Below are positions 39,105 to 47,750 of a stretch of 64,000 nucleotides of DNA, one piece after another. Numbering within the stretch: the stretch's first letter is position 1; the number at the start of each line of letters is the position of its first letter. A program made the translations under genes and the position numbers. This DNA comes from CAVVSQ01 sp963848825 (GTDB taxonomy: Bacteria; Planctomycetota; Planctomycetia; Gemmatales; Gemmataceae): the NCBI GenBank assembly GCA_963848825.1, contig CAWKFA010000015.1:744001-808000 (forward strand), given 5' to 3'. The notes under the pieces were generated by a model. That model saw nothing but the letters and a program-made list of their open reading frames with translations, was not told where the DNA came from and did no database searches.

Positions 39105-40385
39105 TCATATCTTCTCGGCCGTGGCGGCCCGCACAACAGTGATTTTGCGGATTTCCCAAAAGATTGGTTGCTCGATGGGGCGAGACATGTCGATCGGGCC
39201 TTTGGTTTGAGCCGAGAGTGCCAGTTCGAGATTGAAATTTGGAAAGCCGCCGCTGGCCGGAATGGCCAGGCGCAGGGGGTGGACGACTTCGACCCGTCCG
39301 TCCGGCATGATTCGGCAGTCCGCGAAGTTTTCGTCCGTGAGGATGTGCAAGCGCAAGGGAGGTCCACTTTGCCCGCGAAAGACCGTGCCAACCGCCTTCT
39401 TGAGGTGGTCGGGATAGTCGTCCTTCCTGGGCCGGATGTTCAGCGTGCTCCAGTCCGTGTCCGCCTCATTAAAGGCGGTGGTTGGCGTGCCCTGCGCCAA
39501 CTCTGTTCGCCACTTATCGACAAAGGCCAAGGAATAAAAGCGCAAGGCGCGAAACTTTTCCCCCTCCGCCGTCCATTTGATCGATAACTTCGGCGGCGTG
39601 CGCGACACGTCGAAAAACCATTTACGCTGTTCGCCGTCGTTGCCGCTGGCGGTGCTCTGTACGGCCACGGCCGTTTCGAAGCTGAAACCGGGCGTGCTGA
39701 ACCGATAGATGCGCGTTACATGATAGAAGCCCTTTTCATAGGTCCAGCCCACGACGCCCAGGGGTTCAATCTCGGCCTTCGGGTTCTTGAGTAGGGCCGA
39801 GACCAGCGCGTGTTTTCTAAACCTCGTGATGTTGCCCCCCTCGCCGTCTCGGCCGGGTTGATCGTGCTGTTGGAGCATGGCGGCTTCGTTGGCGGCCTTG
39901 CTGCCGCCACGGCTCGTAAGAGGCAAGCTCAGTAAAAAAGCTTGATAAAAGTCGCTGCGATTGTTGACGGCTTCTTTCAGGCGCGGGAAGAGGCCCGTGT
40001 CGTCATCAGATTTGAACATCAGAAAATCATTGGCTTGCTTGGTCAGCGCCAGGCCCGTGACCCAGGTGTAGCAATAGCACGTTGCCCCCAGAAGCACGCT
40101 CAGCCAAAGCCCTGCCCGGGCCAGGGAAAGGCCGGCCAATGTTCCCTCGGCGTTTTGAATCCGGAGTTGCGCGAGTAAACAGGTACTGCCCGCCACGACG
40201 GCAACGCCAAGCACCCAGCCCGGCAAGAAAAAGGGTTCGCCTTTTACCAGGGCCACCGCGGTATTGAGCACCACCATTACCGCGAACAGCGAACTCAGGG
40301 CGAGACCCGTCAACGCCAGGGCGGAAATAGGGCGATATATCGGGCTTATCTCAGCCGGCTGCGAAGTCGAGGAGGGATCGGGCAT
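39105..40385 (-). CDS. Hypothetical membrane protein
   Basis: About 426 residues from MPDPSSTSQPAEISPIYRP. Three hydrophobic segments near the N-terminus (ALALTGLALSSLFAVMVVL; GWVLGVAVVAGSTCLLAQLR; AGLWLSVLLGATCYCYTWV), then a large soluble part with no clear motif (RKWFFDVSRTPPKLSIKW). Not recognised; a domain with a tryptophan-rich, beta-strand character is suggested. Not in an obvious operon. Confidence 0.65.
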   Translation of the reverse strand: MPDPSSTSQPAEISPIYRPISALALTGLALSSLFAVMVVLNTAVALVKGEPFFLPGWVLGVAVVAGSTCLLAQLRIQNAEGTLAGLSLARAGLWLSVLLGATCYCYTWVTGLALTKQANDFLMFKSDDDTGLFPRLKEAVNNRSDFYQAFLLSLPLTSRGGSKAANEAAMLQQHDQPGRDGEGGNITRFRKHALVSALLKNPKAEIEPLGVVGWTYEKGFYHVTRIYRFSTPGFSFETAVAVQSTASGNDGEQRKWFFDVSRTPPKLSIKWTAEGEKFRALRFYSLAFVDKWRTELAQGTPTTAFNEADTDWSTLNIRPRKDDYPDHLKKAVGTVFRGQSGPPLRLHILTDENFADCRIMPDGRVEVVHPLRLAIPASGGFPNFNLELALSAQTKGPIDMSRPIEQPIFWEIRKITVVRAATAEKI

Positions 40386-40550
40386 CGGCACACCTAAACG
40401 CGGGCGCATTGACCCTCTGGCGCTACCTGCTAAGGCGCCGGGTATCTTCTGGTACGCTGGCGCCGTGGAAAGAGTTTTCTGTTGGAGCAAATCCGAAAAA
40501 GCGGTCAGAAGTCTGGCGTCTAGGGGCTGGCCCCTTTTTCGGCTTGGCTG

Positions 40551-40835
40551 TTAGTCGTCGCCGCCTGCGGAGTCGGAAATGTCGGTCATCATCGCTCGTC
40601 GCGCGGCATCACCAGCACTGGGAGCACGCGTTTGCACGGTGCCGGTGCTGTCAAGGAAGATTTTGTCCTGCAAAATCTCCTGAATGACGATCGCCATCTT
40701 GTCCGCCGAGCGCATATCGACCAGGGGGCGGGCGCCGGTGTTAAGCGCCACCATCCGCTTTTGAATGAGGGTGGAAAGTTTGAAACGGCCGCCGACTTTG
40801 TTGACAATCTTTTCTTCTTTCAAGTCATCCAGCAT
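40551..40835 (-). CDS. rpoZ: RNA polymerase omega subunit
   Basis: 94 residues. The RpoZ pattern is clear: VNKVGGRFKLSTLIQKRM and VALNTGARPLVDMRSADKMA, followed by IVIQEILQDKI. Omega helps assemble the core polymerase around the beta-prime subunit. Its start overlaps the gmk stop (TAATG), an arrangement conserved in many bacteria. Confidence 0.93.
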   Translation of the reverse strand: MLDDLKEEKIVNKVGGRFKLSTLIQKRMVALNTGARPLVDMRSADKMAIVIQEILQDKIFLDSTGTVQTRAPSAGDAARRAMMTDISDSAGGDD

Positions 40836-41402
40836 TAGGCTTTCCTTTCGAATAAGGGATCGATGATCGCTTGAATTTCTTTGAGTGCCGCGCCCAGATC
40901 GTCGTTAATGACCTGGTGGTCGTACTCCGGTGCGCAGGCTGATCTCGAGCCGGGCGCCTTCTAGCCGGCGCTGGAGCGCTGCTTCGGTCTCGGTCTTCCG
41001 GCCACGCAGCCGCGCCTCGTAAGTTTCCATCGACGAGGCTCGCAGGAAGATGCAAACCGCGTCGGTACACTTGCGGCGGACCTGCTCCCAGCCGCTGACG
41101 TCGATTTCAAGCAACACGCCTGTTCCTTGCAGGCGATGGGGCTGGACCTCGCTATGCAAGGTGCCATAGTAGTTGCCGAACACTTCCGCCCATTCGAGGA
41201 ACGCGCCGGCGGCGATCTCCGCCGCAAACGCCTCCCTGGACCGGAAATAGTAGTCCGCCCCTTCGGTTTCACCTGGACGGGGCGCTCGCGTGGTCATGGA
41301 CACCGAAAGCCGCAGCGGCCACGCCTTGTCTTTGAGGAGTCGGCGGATAATCGTCGATTTTCCGCTCCCCGCGGGGCCGGAAAGAATGATGAGCGGGCCC
41401 AT
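40835..41402 (-). CDS. gmk: Guanylate kinase
   Basis: About 189 residues. GMP to GDP kinase with P-loop GPAGSGKST (9-17), GMP-binding SVSMTTRAPRPGE and GADYYFRSREAF, ALEIDVSGWEQVR-type Walker B region. The C-terminus needs a frame change near 40930, after which it reads EYDHQVINDDLGAALKEIQA and ends in the TAA overlapping rpoZ. Gmk is essential, so this break is probably a sequence error. Confidence 0.92.
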
Positions 41403-41404
41403 GG

Positions 41405-42310
41405 TTATTCAACGTTTAAAACCAGTTCTCGAATTTTCTCGAGAGTCCCCTTGATGTCCACCACGCGACGCGAGATATCGACGTCGCCAGCCTTGGACCC
41501 CATGGTGTTGGCCTCGCGCGACATTTCCTGGACCAGGAACTCAAGCTTGCGTCCCGGGCACTCCTTTTCGTTCATGATCGCCTGGAAGTGGTCCAGATGA
41601 GCGGCCAGCCGCATCACTTCCTCGGCGATGTCGCTGCGCTCGGCGAAGATCGAGACTTCGCGAATAAGGTCGTTCTTATCGATCTCGACGTTGACTTCCT
41701 TTAAAAGACTGCGCACGCGCTCATGCAGGCGATCACGATAGGCCGGAGCCACGGCCGCAGCTTGGCGGCGGATAGACTCGAGATGGGAAGCAATATTATC
41801 GCGGTGCGTCAATAACTCCTTCGCCATCGCCCGCCCTTCGTCCTGGCGCATCACCTGAAGTTGTTCCAGAGCTTGACTTAGCACCTTTTCGATGATTGGC
41901 CAGTCGTCGTGCAGGGACTGCGTTGGATTGCCAGGTTCGGGGACGACGCCAGGAAGCATGAGAACCTGGGACATCAGGGCATCGCCACGGTCGCCCAGTC
42001 CGAGTTGCGGAGAAAGCTCACGCACTTGCCGTACATAGCTGGCCAGCGCAACGCCATCGATGTGGAAATCCTGGGGCAAAGCCTGGCGCAAGCACCGCAG
42101 CTGGAGCTGCAAAGTCCCGCGCTTGATGTGACGGCGGATAACCTTTTCGATTTCGGCTTCGAGCAACTGGTAGGGGTCGGGCGCGCGTACGGAAATCTTG
42201 AGGTAGCGGTTGTTGAGCGCCCGCAATTCGATGGACAGGGTGAGGTGGTCGCTTTGAAAGCGTGCCTCGCCGTAGCCGGTCATACTTAAGAGCACGCCAA
42301 CCTCGTTCAA
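41405..42310 (-). CDS. YicC/YloC-family endoribonuclease
   Basis: 301 residues. Starts near LLSMTGYGEARF with the family landmarks ELRALNNRYLKISVRAPD, VEIDKNDLIREVSIFAERSD, IAEEVMRLAAHLDHF and KLEFLVQEMSREANTMGSKA. YicC is an RNA endonuclease (shown in E. coli and B. subtilis). It lies 2 bases upstream of gmk in a yicC-gmk-rpoZ operon, an order conserved in many bacteria. Confidence 0.93.
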   Translation of the reverse strand: MNEVGVLLSMTGYGEARFQSDHLTLSIELRALNNRYLKISVRAPDPYQLLEAEIEKVIRRHIKRGTLQLQLRCLRQALPQDFHIDGVALASYVRQVRELSPQLGLGDRGDALMSQVLMLPGVVPEPGNPTQSLHDDWPIIEKVLSQALEQLQVMRQDEGRAMAKELLTHRDNIASHLESIRRQAAAVAPAYRDRLHERVRSLLKEVNVEIDKNDLIREVSIFAERSDIAEEVMRLAAHLDHFQAIMNEKECPGRKLEFLVQEMSREANTMGSKAGDVDISRRVVDIKGTLEKIRELVLNVE

Positions 42311-42385
42311 TGCGGAAACATCAATGCTGATATTGGTTTAGGAACGGCCGCGCCAGTGCGCAGGCGACGGCCGAAGAGGAAAAAG

Positions 42386-42661
42386 TTAGCGACTTAAACT
42401 CTGATATTGAGCGGCCGTATGGACCGCCTGGATGGCCCGAACCTGGAGCATGGTTAAAAAGAGCCAGATACAGGCGACATAAATAGTGAGTCGCGTGAAC
42501 TGGTCGCCGGCGCGCGAGCCGAATGGGCTGGAACCGCCGGTACCGCCCAGGGCACCGATCAGACCACCACCTTTGCCGCGCTGGATGAGCACCAACAGGA
42601 TCATGAACAAGCCGACCAGCAGCAGCACGAAATTCAACGGACCGGGAAGCCAGGCCCACAT
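42386..42661 (-). CDS. secG: Preprotein translocase subunit SecG
   Basis: 91 residues, two membrane helices (PLNFVLLLVGLFMILLVLIQ and FTRLTIYVACIWLFLTMLQ) separated by the conserved loop (GKGGGLIGALGGTGGSSPFG). Auxiliary part of the SecYEG channel. Confidence 0.92.
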   Translation of the reverse strand: MWAWLPGPLNFVLLLVGLFMILLVLIQRGKGGGLIGALGGTGGSSPFGSRAGDQFTRLTIYVACIWLFLTMLQVRAIQAVHTAAQYQSLSR

Positions 42662-42776
42662 AGCCTAACCCTTTCAGGTATTTGAATTAGGGATTCGTCA
42701 AGGCAAAGGGGTATTATAGGAAGCAGGGCAAATATTGGAAACCCCAGAATAGATAGGACGCCCGGCCGGCATGTCC

Positions 42777-43586
42777 TCACGCGGCTTCGACATAATTATG
42801 GCGGTCACGCATGGAGTTGATGCCTCGCCCAGGTTGGCGAAGGAAGGTGAGCAGCTCCTGAACCACATCGACCTGTCCGAGGTCATGATCCATGCGTGCG
42901 CAGGCCACGTTCAAGGGGTTGCCTTCGCGGAAGAGAATATGAAAGGCCTGGCGGAGGCTATTGATCTGGCCGGGGGTCAAACCCGCTCGGCGCATGCCCA
43001 CCAGATTGAGGCCGACCACGTTGTCGATCCCTTGTTGCATGATAAAGGGGGGCATGTCTTTCGTGGTAATGGCGCAGCCGCTTAAGAGCGCCAGTCGGCC
43101 CACGCGAACGAACTGATGGATGGCGCAGTTCCCGGAGAGATAAGCATTGTCCTGCAGCACGCAATGGCCGGCGACCAGGGCGCCGTTGGCCAGAATAGTG
43201 CGGTTGCCAACGATGCTATCATGACCAATGTGGGAGTTGACCATGAAAAAGTTGTTATCGCCGATCACGGTTTTCATGTGGTGGGACGTGCCGCGGTGGA
43301 TCGTGACGAACTCCCGAAAAATATTGCCATCGCCGATCTCGAGGCTGGTCGGTTCGTTTTGATATTTCAGATGTTGGGGAGCTTCGCCCAAAACCGCGCC
43401 CGTAAATACCGTGTTCCCTTGTCCCATGCTGAGCGGTCCATAAAGATAGGCTCCAGGCCGGATGACGCAATCGGGACCAATCGTGACCTTGCCTTCGATA
43501 ACGGCGTGAGCGCCGATCGTCACGCTGGCGTCCAGTTGGGCTTCCGGCGAAATGACGGCCGTGGGGTGAATTTTTGTTGATGCCAT
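42777..43586 (-). CDS. lpxA: UDP-N-acetylglucosamine acyltransferase LpxA
   Basis: 269 residues from MASTKIHPTAVI, with GGGAAGGGG upstream; a longer reading from 43619 is unlikely. Left-handed hexapeptide beta-helix (IHPTAVIS, VTIGAHAVIEGKVTIGPDCV). Catalytic His122 (SHIGHDSIVGN) corresponds to His125 of E. coli. First step of lipid A synthesis, indicating an outer membrane with LPS. Confidence 0.93.
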   Translation of the reverse strand: MASTKIHPTAVISPEAQLDASVTIGAHAVIEGKVTIGPDCVIRPGAYLYGPLSMGQGNTVFTGAVLGEAPQHLKYQNEPTSLEIGDGNIFREFVTIHRGTSHHMKTVIGDNNFFMVNSHIGHDSIVGNRTILANGALVAGHCVLQDNAYLSGNCAIHQFVRVGRLALLSGCAITTKDMPPFIMQQGIDNVVGLNLVGMRRAGLTPGQINSLRQAFHILFREGNPLNVACARMDHDLGQVDVVQELLTFLRQPGRGINSMRDRHNYVEAA

Positions 43587-43829
43587 GAGCTGGGCCCCTT
43601 CCCTGGGATGATGAATCACATGAGGGCAATAAGTAGGCTAGCGCCCCGGACGTCCTTGCGATGCATGTGATTTCTATACGAGATATCCGTCGTGCAATGC
43701 CAGAGCAATTTCCCTTGCCGTCCGGATGGTAAACGAGGGGACCTGATATCTTCCCCATTTTAACGCGGTGACCGGACAGCTGTTAACCCTATTCGGCAGT
43801 TAAAGAAGCTAAATTCAATAAAGTTTGCC

Positions 43830-44741
43830 ATGAAACATAAGCGCAACAGTTTAATTCAGGGGGATTGCATCCAGGGTCTGGCCGATTTGGACGAGGGCTC
43901 GGTCGACCTGGTCTTCGCCGACCCGCCCTTTAACATTGGCTACGATTACGATGTTTATGAGGACAACCATAACGCCGACGATTACCTGGCGTGGACCAAG
44001 CGCTGGGGCGAAGGCGTTCGCCGGCGCTGAAGCCGGACGGCGCCTTTTGGCTGGCCATCGGGGACGAGTACGCTGCGGAACTCAAGCTGCTCTTTCAAAA
44101 AGAGTTGGGCTTCACCTGCCGCAGCTGGGTCATCTGGTACTACACGTTTGGCGTGAATTGCAAAACCAAGTTTAGCCGCAGCCACGCCCATCTGTTTCAT
44201 TTCGTGCGTGACGCCAAGAGATTCACCTTCAACGACGCCGCCATCCGCGTGCCGTCCGCTCGCCAACTCGTCTATGGGGACCGGAGGGCCAATGCGCGGG
44301 GCCGTCTTCCGGACGACACCTGGATCCTGCGCCGCAAGACATCGCCGACAGCTTTCAGCGCGACGAGGATACCTGGTATTTTCCGCGCGTCTGCGGCACC
44401 TTCAAGGAAAGAGCGGGCTTTCACGGCTGTCAAATGCCTGAACAACTATTGGGCGCATCATAAAAGTGTCCTCGAACCCGGGCGAACTGGTGCTCGATCC
44501 CTTTGGCGGCAGCGGCAGTACACTCGTCGTGGCCAAGAAACTGGGACGCGATTATTTGGGGTTCGAACTATCCGCCAATTACGTGCAAAAAGTCAAGGAA
44601 CGCCTCGCCGCGGTTTGCGTCGGCCAGGCCCTCGATGGCGCGGCGGAACCAACGGTCAGTGCTCCCACCACAGCGAAAGGCAGGCGACTTGCGGAGAAAA
44701 CCGATGGAGCCAGCCTGCTCGACGGGCAGAAGGACTTATGA
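43830..44741 (+). CDS. Site-specific DNA methyltransferase (N6-adenine/N4-cytosine, beta-type order)
   Basis: About 304 residues after reconstruction. Motif IV DPPF (FADPPFNIGYDYDVYED) comes first and SAM motif I (DPFGGSGST) near the C-terminus, the beta-class order as in CcrM. Middle landmarks: WVIWYYTFGVNCKTKFSRSH, IRVPSARQLVYGDRRANARG, VCGTFKERAGFHGCQMPEQL. At least three frame changes (near 44025, 44330 and 44460). No restriction enzyme gene is adjacent. The next gene begins in its stop (ATGA). Confidence 0.86.
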
Positions 44742-44977
44742 TGAAGACGACTACACGGCCCCCCATGAATTTGGACGATGCCCAGGCTCATCAGCGTGAG
44801 ATCGTGGCCGCGCTGCAACCCGGTGAAGAGGTCGTGCTGACCGAAAATGGCCAGCAGCTTGCCAAAATCGTCAAGACGGTGCGCACCAGTTGGCCGTGTA
44901 AGGCCGGCTCGGCGAAGGGCAAGATTTTCTACATCGCCCCGGACTTTGACGCGCCGCTGGAGGAGTTCAAGGAGTGA
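44738..44977 (+). CDS. Phd/DUF2281-like antitoxin
   Basis: 79 residues (MNLDDAQAHQREIVAALQPG, EVVLTENGQQLAKIVKTVRT). The VVLTENGQQLAKI segment is the typical Phd-type or DUF2281 antitoxin beta-strand. It starts in the methyltransferase stop (ATGA) and its stop overlaps the start of a PIN gene (GTGA), so three genes are translationally linked. The adjacent toxin is broken. Confidence 0.75.
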   Translation: MMKTTTRPPMNLDDAQAHQREIVAALQPGEEVVLTENGQQLAKIVKTVRTSWPCKAGSAKGKIFYIAPDFDAPLEEFKE

Positions 44978-45126
44978 AGCTCCTACTAGACACCCACACA
45001 TTGCTCTGGTTTTTGGAGGGTGATCCGGTATTGAGGGCCGAGGCGTGGCGTCGAGAAGGTCCGCCACGGTGTTTAAGACCGAAAACATTTGCGGCAGTCC
45101 AGCGGCCAATTTGGGGGCGAAAATGA
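44974..45126 (+). pseudogene. Truncated VapC-like PIN-domain toxin
   Basis: Starts GTG at 44974, four bases into the antitoxin stop, and reads KLLLDTHTLLWFLEGDPVL, the N-terminal PIN segment with the first catalytic Asp. After about 20 codons the match ends; the frame stops at 45126, exactly where the next gene begins. The other acidic residues are lacking, so it cannot be an active RNase as written. A deletion that joined the toxin to the YjbQ gene is the simplest explanation. Confidence 0.7.
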
Positions 45127-45545
45127 AGTCGCACACCGAGTACCTGACCTTCAACATTCCCTCGAAGATGGCCTTTGTGAACATCACCCCGCAAGTGGCC
45201 GAGGCGGTTCGCAAGAGCGGTGTCATGGAGGGGTTGGTCCTTTGTAATTCCCAGCACATCACGTCCAGCGTGTTCATAAACGACCACGAAGCGGGCCTGC
45301 ACCACGACTTCGGCGTATGGCTGGAGAAGCTGGCCCCGTTCAACCCGGACCCGAATCACTACCACCACAACCGCACTGGCGAGGACAACGCCGATGCTCA
45401 CTTGAAGCGGCAGATCATGGGCCGGGAAGTAGTCGTCGCCATCACCAAGGGCAAGCTCGACTTCGGCCCGTGGGAGCAAATCTTCTACGGCGAGTTCGAT
45501 GGCCATCGGGCGAAGCGGGTGCTGGTGAAGATCATCGGGGAGTAG
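45123..45545 (+). CDS. yjbQ: YjbQ/UPF0047 family protein
   Basis: 140 residues from MKSHTEYLTFNIPSKMAFVN. Family signatures: GLVLCNSQHITSSVFINDHE, HHDFGVWLEKLAP, NADAHLKRQIMG and FGPWEQIFYGEFDGHRAKRV. Often annotated as secondary thiamine-phosphate synthase on the basis of weak activity; role uncertain. A longer reading from 45045 would run through the toxin remnant, so 45123 is preferred. Confidence 0.85.
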   Translation: MKSHTEYLTFNIPSKMAFVNITPQVAEAVRKSGVMEGLVLCNSQHITSSVFINDHEAGLHHDFGVWLEKLAPFNPDPNHYHHNRTGEDNADAHLKRQIMGREVVVAITKGKLDFGPWEQIFYGEFDGHRAKRVLVKIIGE

Positions 45546-45627
45546 TGGTCCACACACTCGTACTAACGGCTGCTTCATGTAACATTCGGTGTCGGTCGCA
45601 TTAACTTGAAGTTTTCCGAGGCGATTG

Positions 45628-45996
45628 ATGAACGAATCTCCCCCTCCTCCTCGTCAACTCGACGGGGCGGAAGTTCTTCTCTGGTCATCAAGTCAGCATG
45701 GCATGTTCCATACCATACCGCACGGGTGTGATCCCGCTGCCGAGGGCGTGATTTCCGTGCCTGCAATGGCAATCTGCCGCTACCCAGATGGAGATTGCTA
45801 TTACTTGTTCAAATGTGACCGCAACTGGAAAGTGGTCTTCGACTGGGACGCAAGCAGCGTAGAAGAGGCTCAGGAGATAGCCGCTTCACACTCGGATGAG
45901 GTGATTCAGTGGTATGCGGGTTCGGTAGCTAAAATTATCGGGGAACAGCACAATATTGCATCGAAAAGCGTTGAATTGGCCTCAGGCACGGGCTGA
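45628..45996 (+). CDS. Small hypothetical protein
   Basis: 122 residues (MNESPPPPRQLDGAEVLLWS). Contains CRYPDGDCYYLFKCDRNWKV and VVFDWDASSVEEAQEIAASH, suggesting an alpha/beta fold. No family recognised. It is in the accessory patch next to the methyltransferase/toxin-antitoxin genes, so it may be part of the same insertion. Confidence 0.55.
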   Translation: MNESPPPPRQLDGAEVLLWSSSQHGMFHTIPHGCDPAAEGVISVPAMAICRYPDGDCYYLFKCDRNWKVVFDWDASSVEEAQEIAASHSDEVIQWYAGSVAKIIGEQHNIASKSVELASGTG

Positions 45997-46037
45997 CGCT
46001 AAAGGGGGATGGACGCCGAACATGATCGGCGAGCCGC

Positions 46038-47750
46038 CTATTTTTCCGCGACATCCTCTTTTTTCTGCGACCTGAGCGTGGGCGCTGGCGGATGCAGGTA
46101 GGGCCTGAGCTTATCAGGAAAAGTCGCGGGATTGTTCTGCAGATTGAAATTGAGAGCTTTGGCCATCATTTCGCGCCAGGCGGCATTACTCTTCCAGAAA
46201 GGATTGAGTTTTTCCTTGGCGGCTTTCTCGGGACTGAGAATGGCCAGAAATATTCCGTTGGACTTTTCCGGCTGGTCCTTAAAAGCGAAGACCATCGCGG
46301 TCCCCAAACGGCCCATGAGTTTAAAATTGGCGTTTTGCTTGGTCTTGAGCTCACTAAAGAGTTTTTCGGCATCACCCAGCCGTTCCTGATCGCTCAAATA
46401 CAGAAGTCCCAACTCCAAGGAAAAATTGAGAGAGACCACGGTGGTCAAGGGGTCCTGCGTCTTCTTGCTCAGTTCCTGTAACTCACTGAGCAGCATTTTC
46501 TCGCGATCCCTGGGGGAGACTGCGGGCCTCGTCACGGGCGGCAGCGCAACTGGCGCGGGCACAATCACGGTTTCAGGCGGTGCACTATCGTAATTGCGAG
46601 CCACGCCAATCAATAAACCACTGATAAGGGCGAGTGGCAAGGATGCGATAAGCAGTCGCCGCGGCCATGGCGAGAGGCGACGACGCTCCATCGGCATGGT
46701 CGTGGCGGCCTCAAGGATTTTGCTCGGTGCGGTAAAGAGTGGTGAGGCCGGCTGCGCCAGCGTTTGACCGGACCCCACGAGCACATCGCGCAGCTTGGCG
46801 ATATCCCGCACGATTTCGCGTCCGAGCTGGTAGCGATCCTCCGGCGCCTTGGCCATCATTTTGTGAATAATGGCACACAACTCCGCGGGCAAATCGGGGC
46901 GAATCTCCGCGAGCGGCTTGGGTTCACTCTGTACATGCTGGACAGCGACTTCAAAGGGCGCGGTCCCCCGGAAGGGGGGGTGGCCCGCGAACATTTGATA
47001 ACAGGTCACGCCGAAGGAATAAATGTCCGTGCGATGATCGATCGTTTTTTTGCCCTCGACCTGCTCGGGGCTCATGTAAAGAGGCGTCCCCATGGTGACG
47101 CCGCTCTGCGTCAGGTGTAATGGTTGTTCGCCATCCTCGGCATAGACGCGCGAAAGGCCAAAATCGGCGACCTTCACCTCCCCTTTGCGCGTGAGCAAGA
47201 TGTTTTCGGGTTTGATGTCACGGTGCACGATGCCCAGTTCACTGGCACGTTGCAGGGCGGCGGCCACCTGCCTCATGATGCTCAGCCCCAAAAGAACTTC
47301 GGGCGGGCCTTTCTTTTCAAGAAACTCTCTCAGGTTACGCCCCTCGACGAACTCCAGGACCATGAGGTGGATGCCGCCGATTTCGTGAATGGCGTATACC
47401 TGGACGATGTTGGCGTGCGTCGCCTTGGCAACGGCCTCGGCCTCGGCCTTGAAGCGGGCCAGGGACGTCGTGTTGTTGGCGAGCTCGGGCTTCAGAAGTT
47501 TGAGGGCGACCTTGCGTTTGAGGGAGATTTGTTCGGCCAAAAAGACCTGACCCATGCCACCCTGACCGATGCGACGCAGGATTTTATAGTCTCCCAGCGT
47601 CTGACCGGTCAGGTCGGCGTCCGCGCCGCGACTGGGCCGTCCCCCGGGGGGGACGGGGATGGAAAGCGCGGGGTTGGCGAGCCTGGTCCATTTCGCGGCA
47701 GTCCTGTCCGCTATGCTTTCAAAAGGTCCATTATCTTGATTTGCGAGCAC
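46038..47750 (-). CDS. Ser/Thr protein kinase with membrane anchor
   Basis: About 570 residues. Kinase domain 50-320 with G-loop GQGGMGQVF, ATP Lys (VALKLLK), catalytic loop HRDIKPEN, DFGLS, and activation end (MSPEQ). One membrane helix follows (LLIASLPLALISGLLIGVA, about 375-395), then an extracytoplasmic part of about 170 residues, possibly sensory. The GTG start lies 40 bases inside the end of the upstream WD40 gene, so the two are translated together. Confidence 0.88.
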   Translation of the reverse strand: MLANQDNGPFESIADRTAAKWTRLANPALSIPVPPGGRPSRGADADLTGQTLGDYKILRRIGQGGMGQVFLAEQISLKRKVALKLLKPELANNTTSLARFKAEAEAVAKATHANIVQVYAIHEIGGIHLMVLEFVEGRNLREFLEKKGPPEVLLGLSIMRQVAAALQRASELGIVHRDIKPENILLTRKGEVKVADFGLSRVYAEDGEQPLHLTQSGVTMGTPLYMSPEQVEGKKTIDHRTDIYSFGVTCYQMFAGHPPFRGTAPFEVAVQHVQSEPKPLAEIRPDLPAELCAIIHKMMAKAPEDRYQLGREIVRDIAKLRDVLVGSGQTLAQPASPLFTAPSKILEAATTMPMERRRLSPWPRRLLIASLPLALISGLLIGVARNYDSAPPETVIVPAPVALPPVTRPAVSPRDREKMLLSELQELSKKTQDPLTTVVSLNFSLELGLLYLSDQERLGDAEKLFSELKTKQNANFKLMGRLGTAMVFAFKDQPEKSNGIFLAILSPEKAAKEKLNPFWKSNAAWREMMAKALNFNLQNNPATFPDKLRPYLHPPAPTLRSQKKEDVAEK

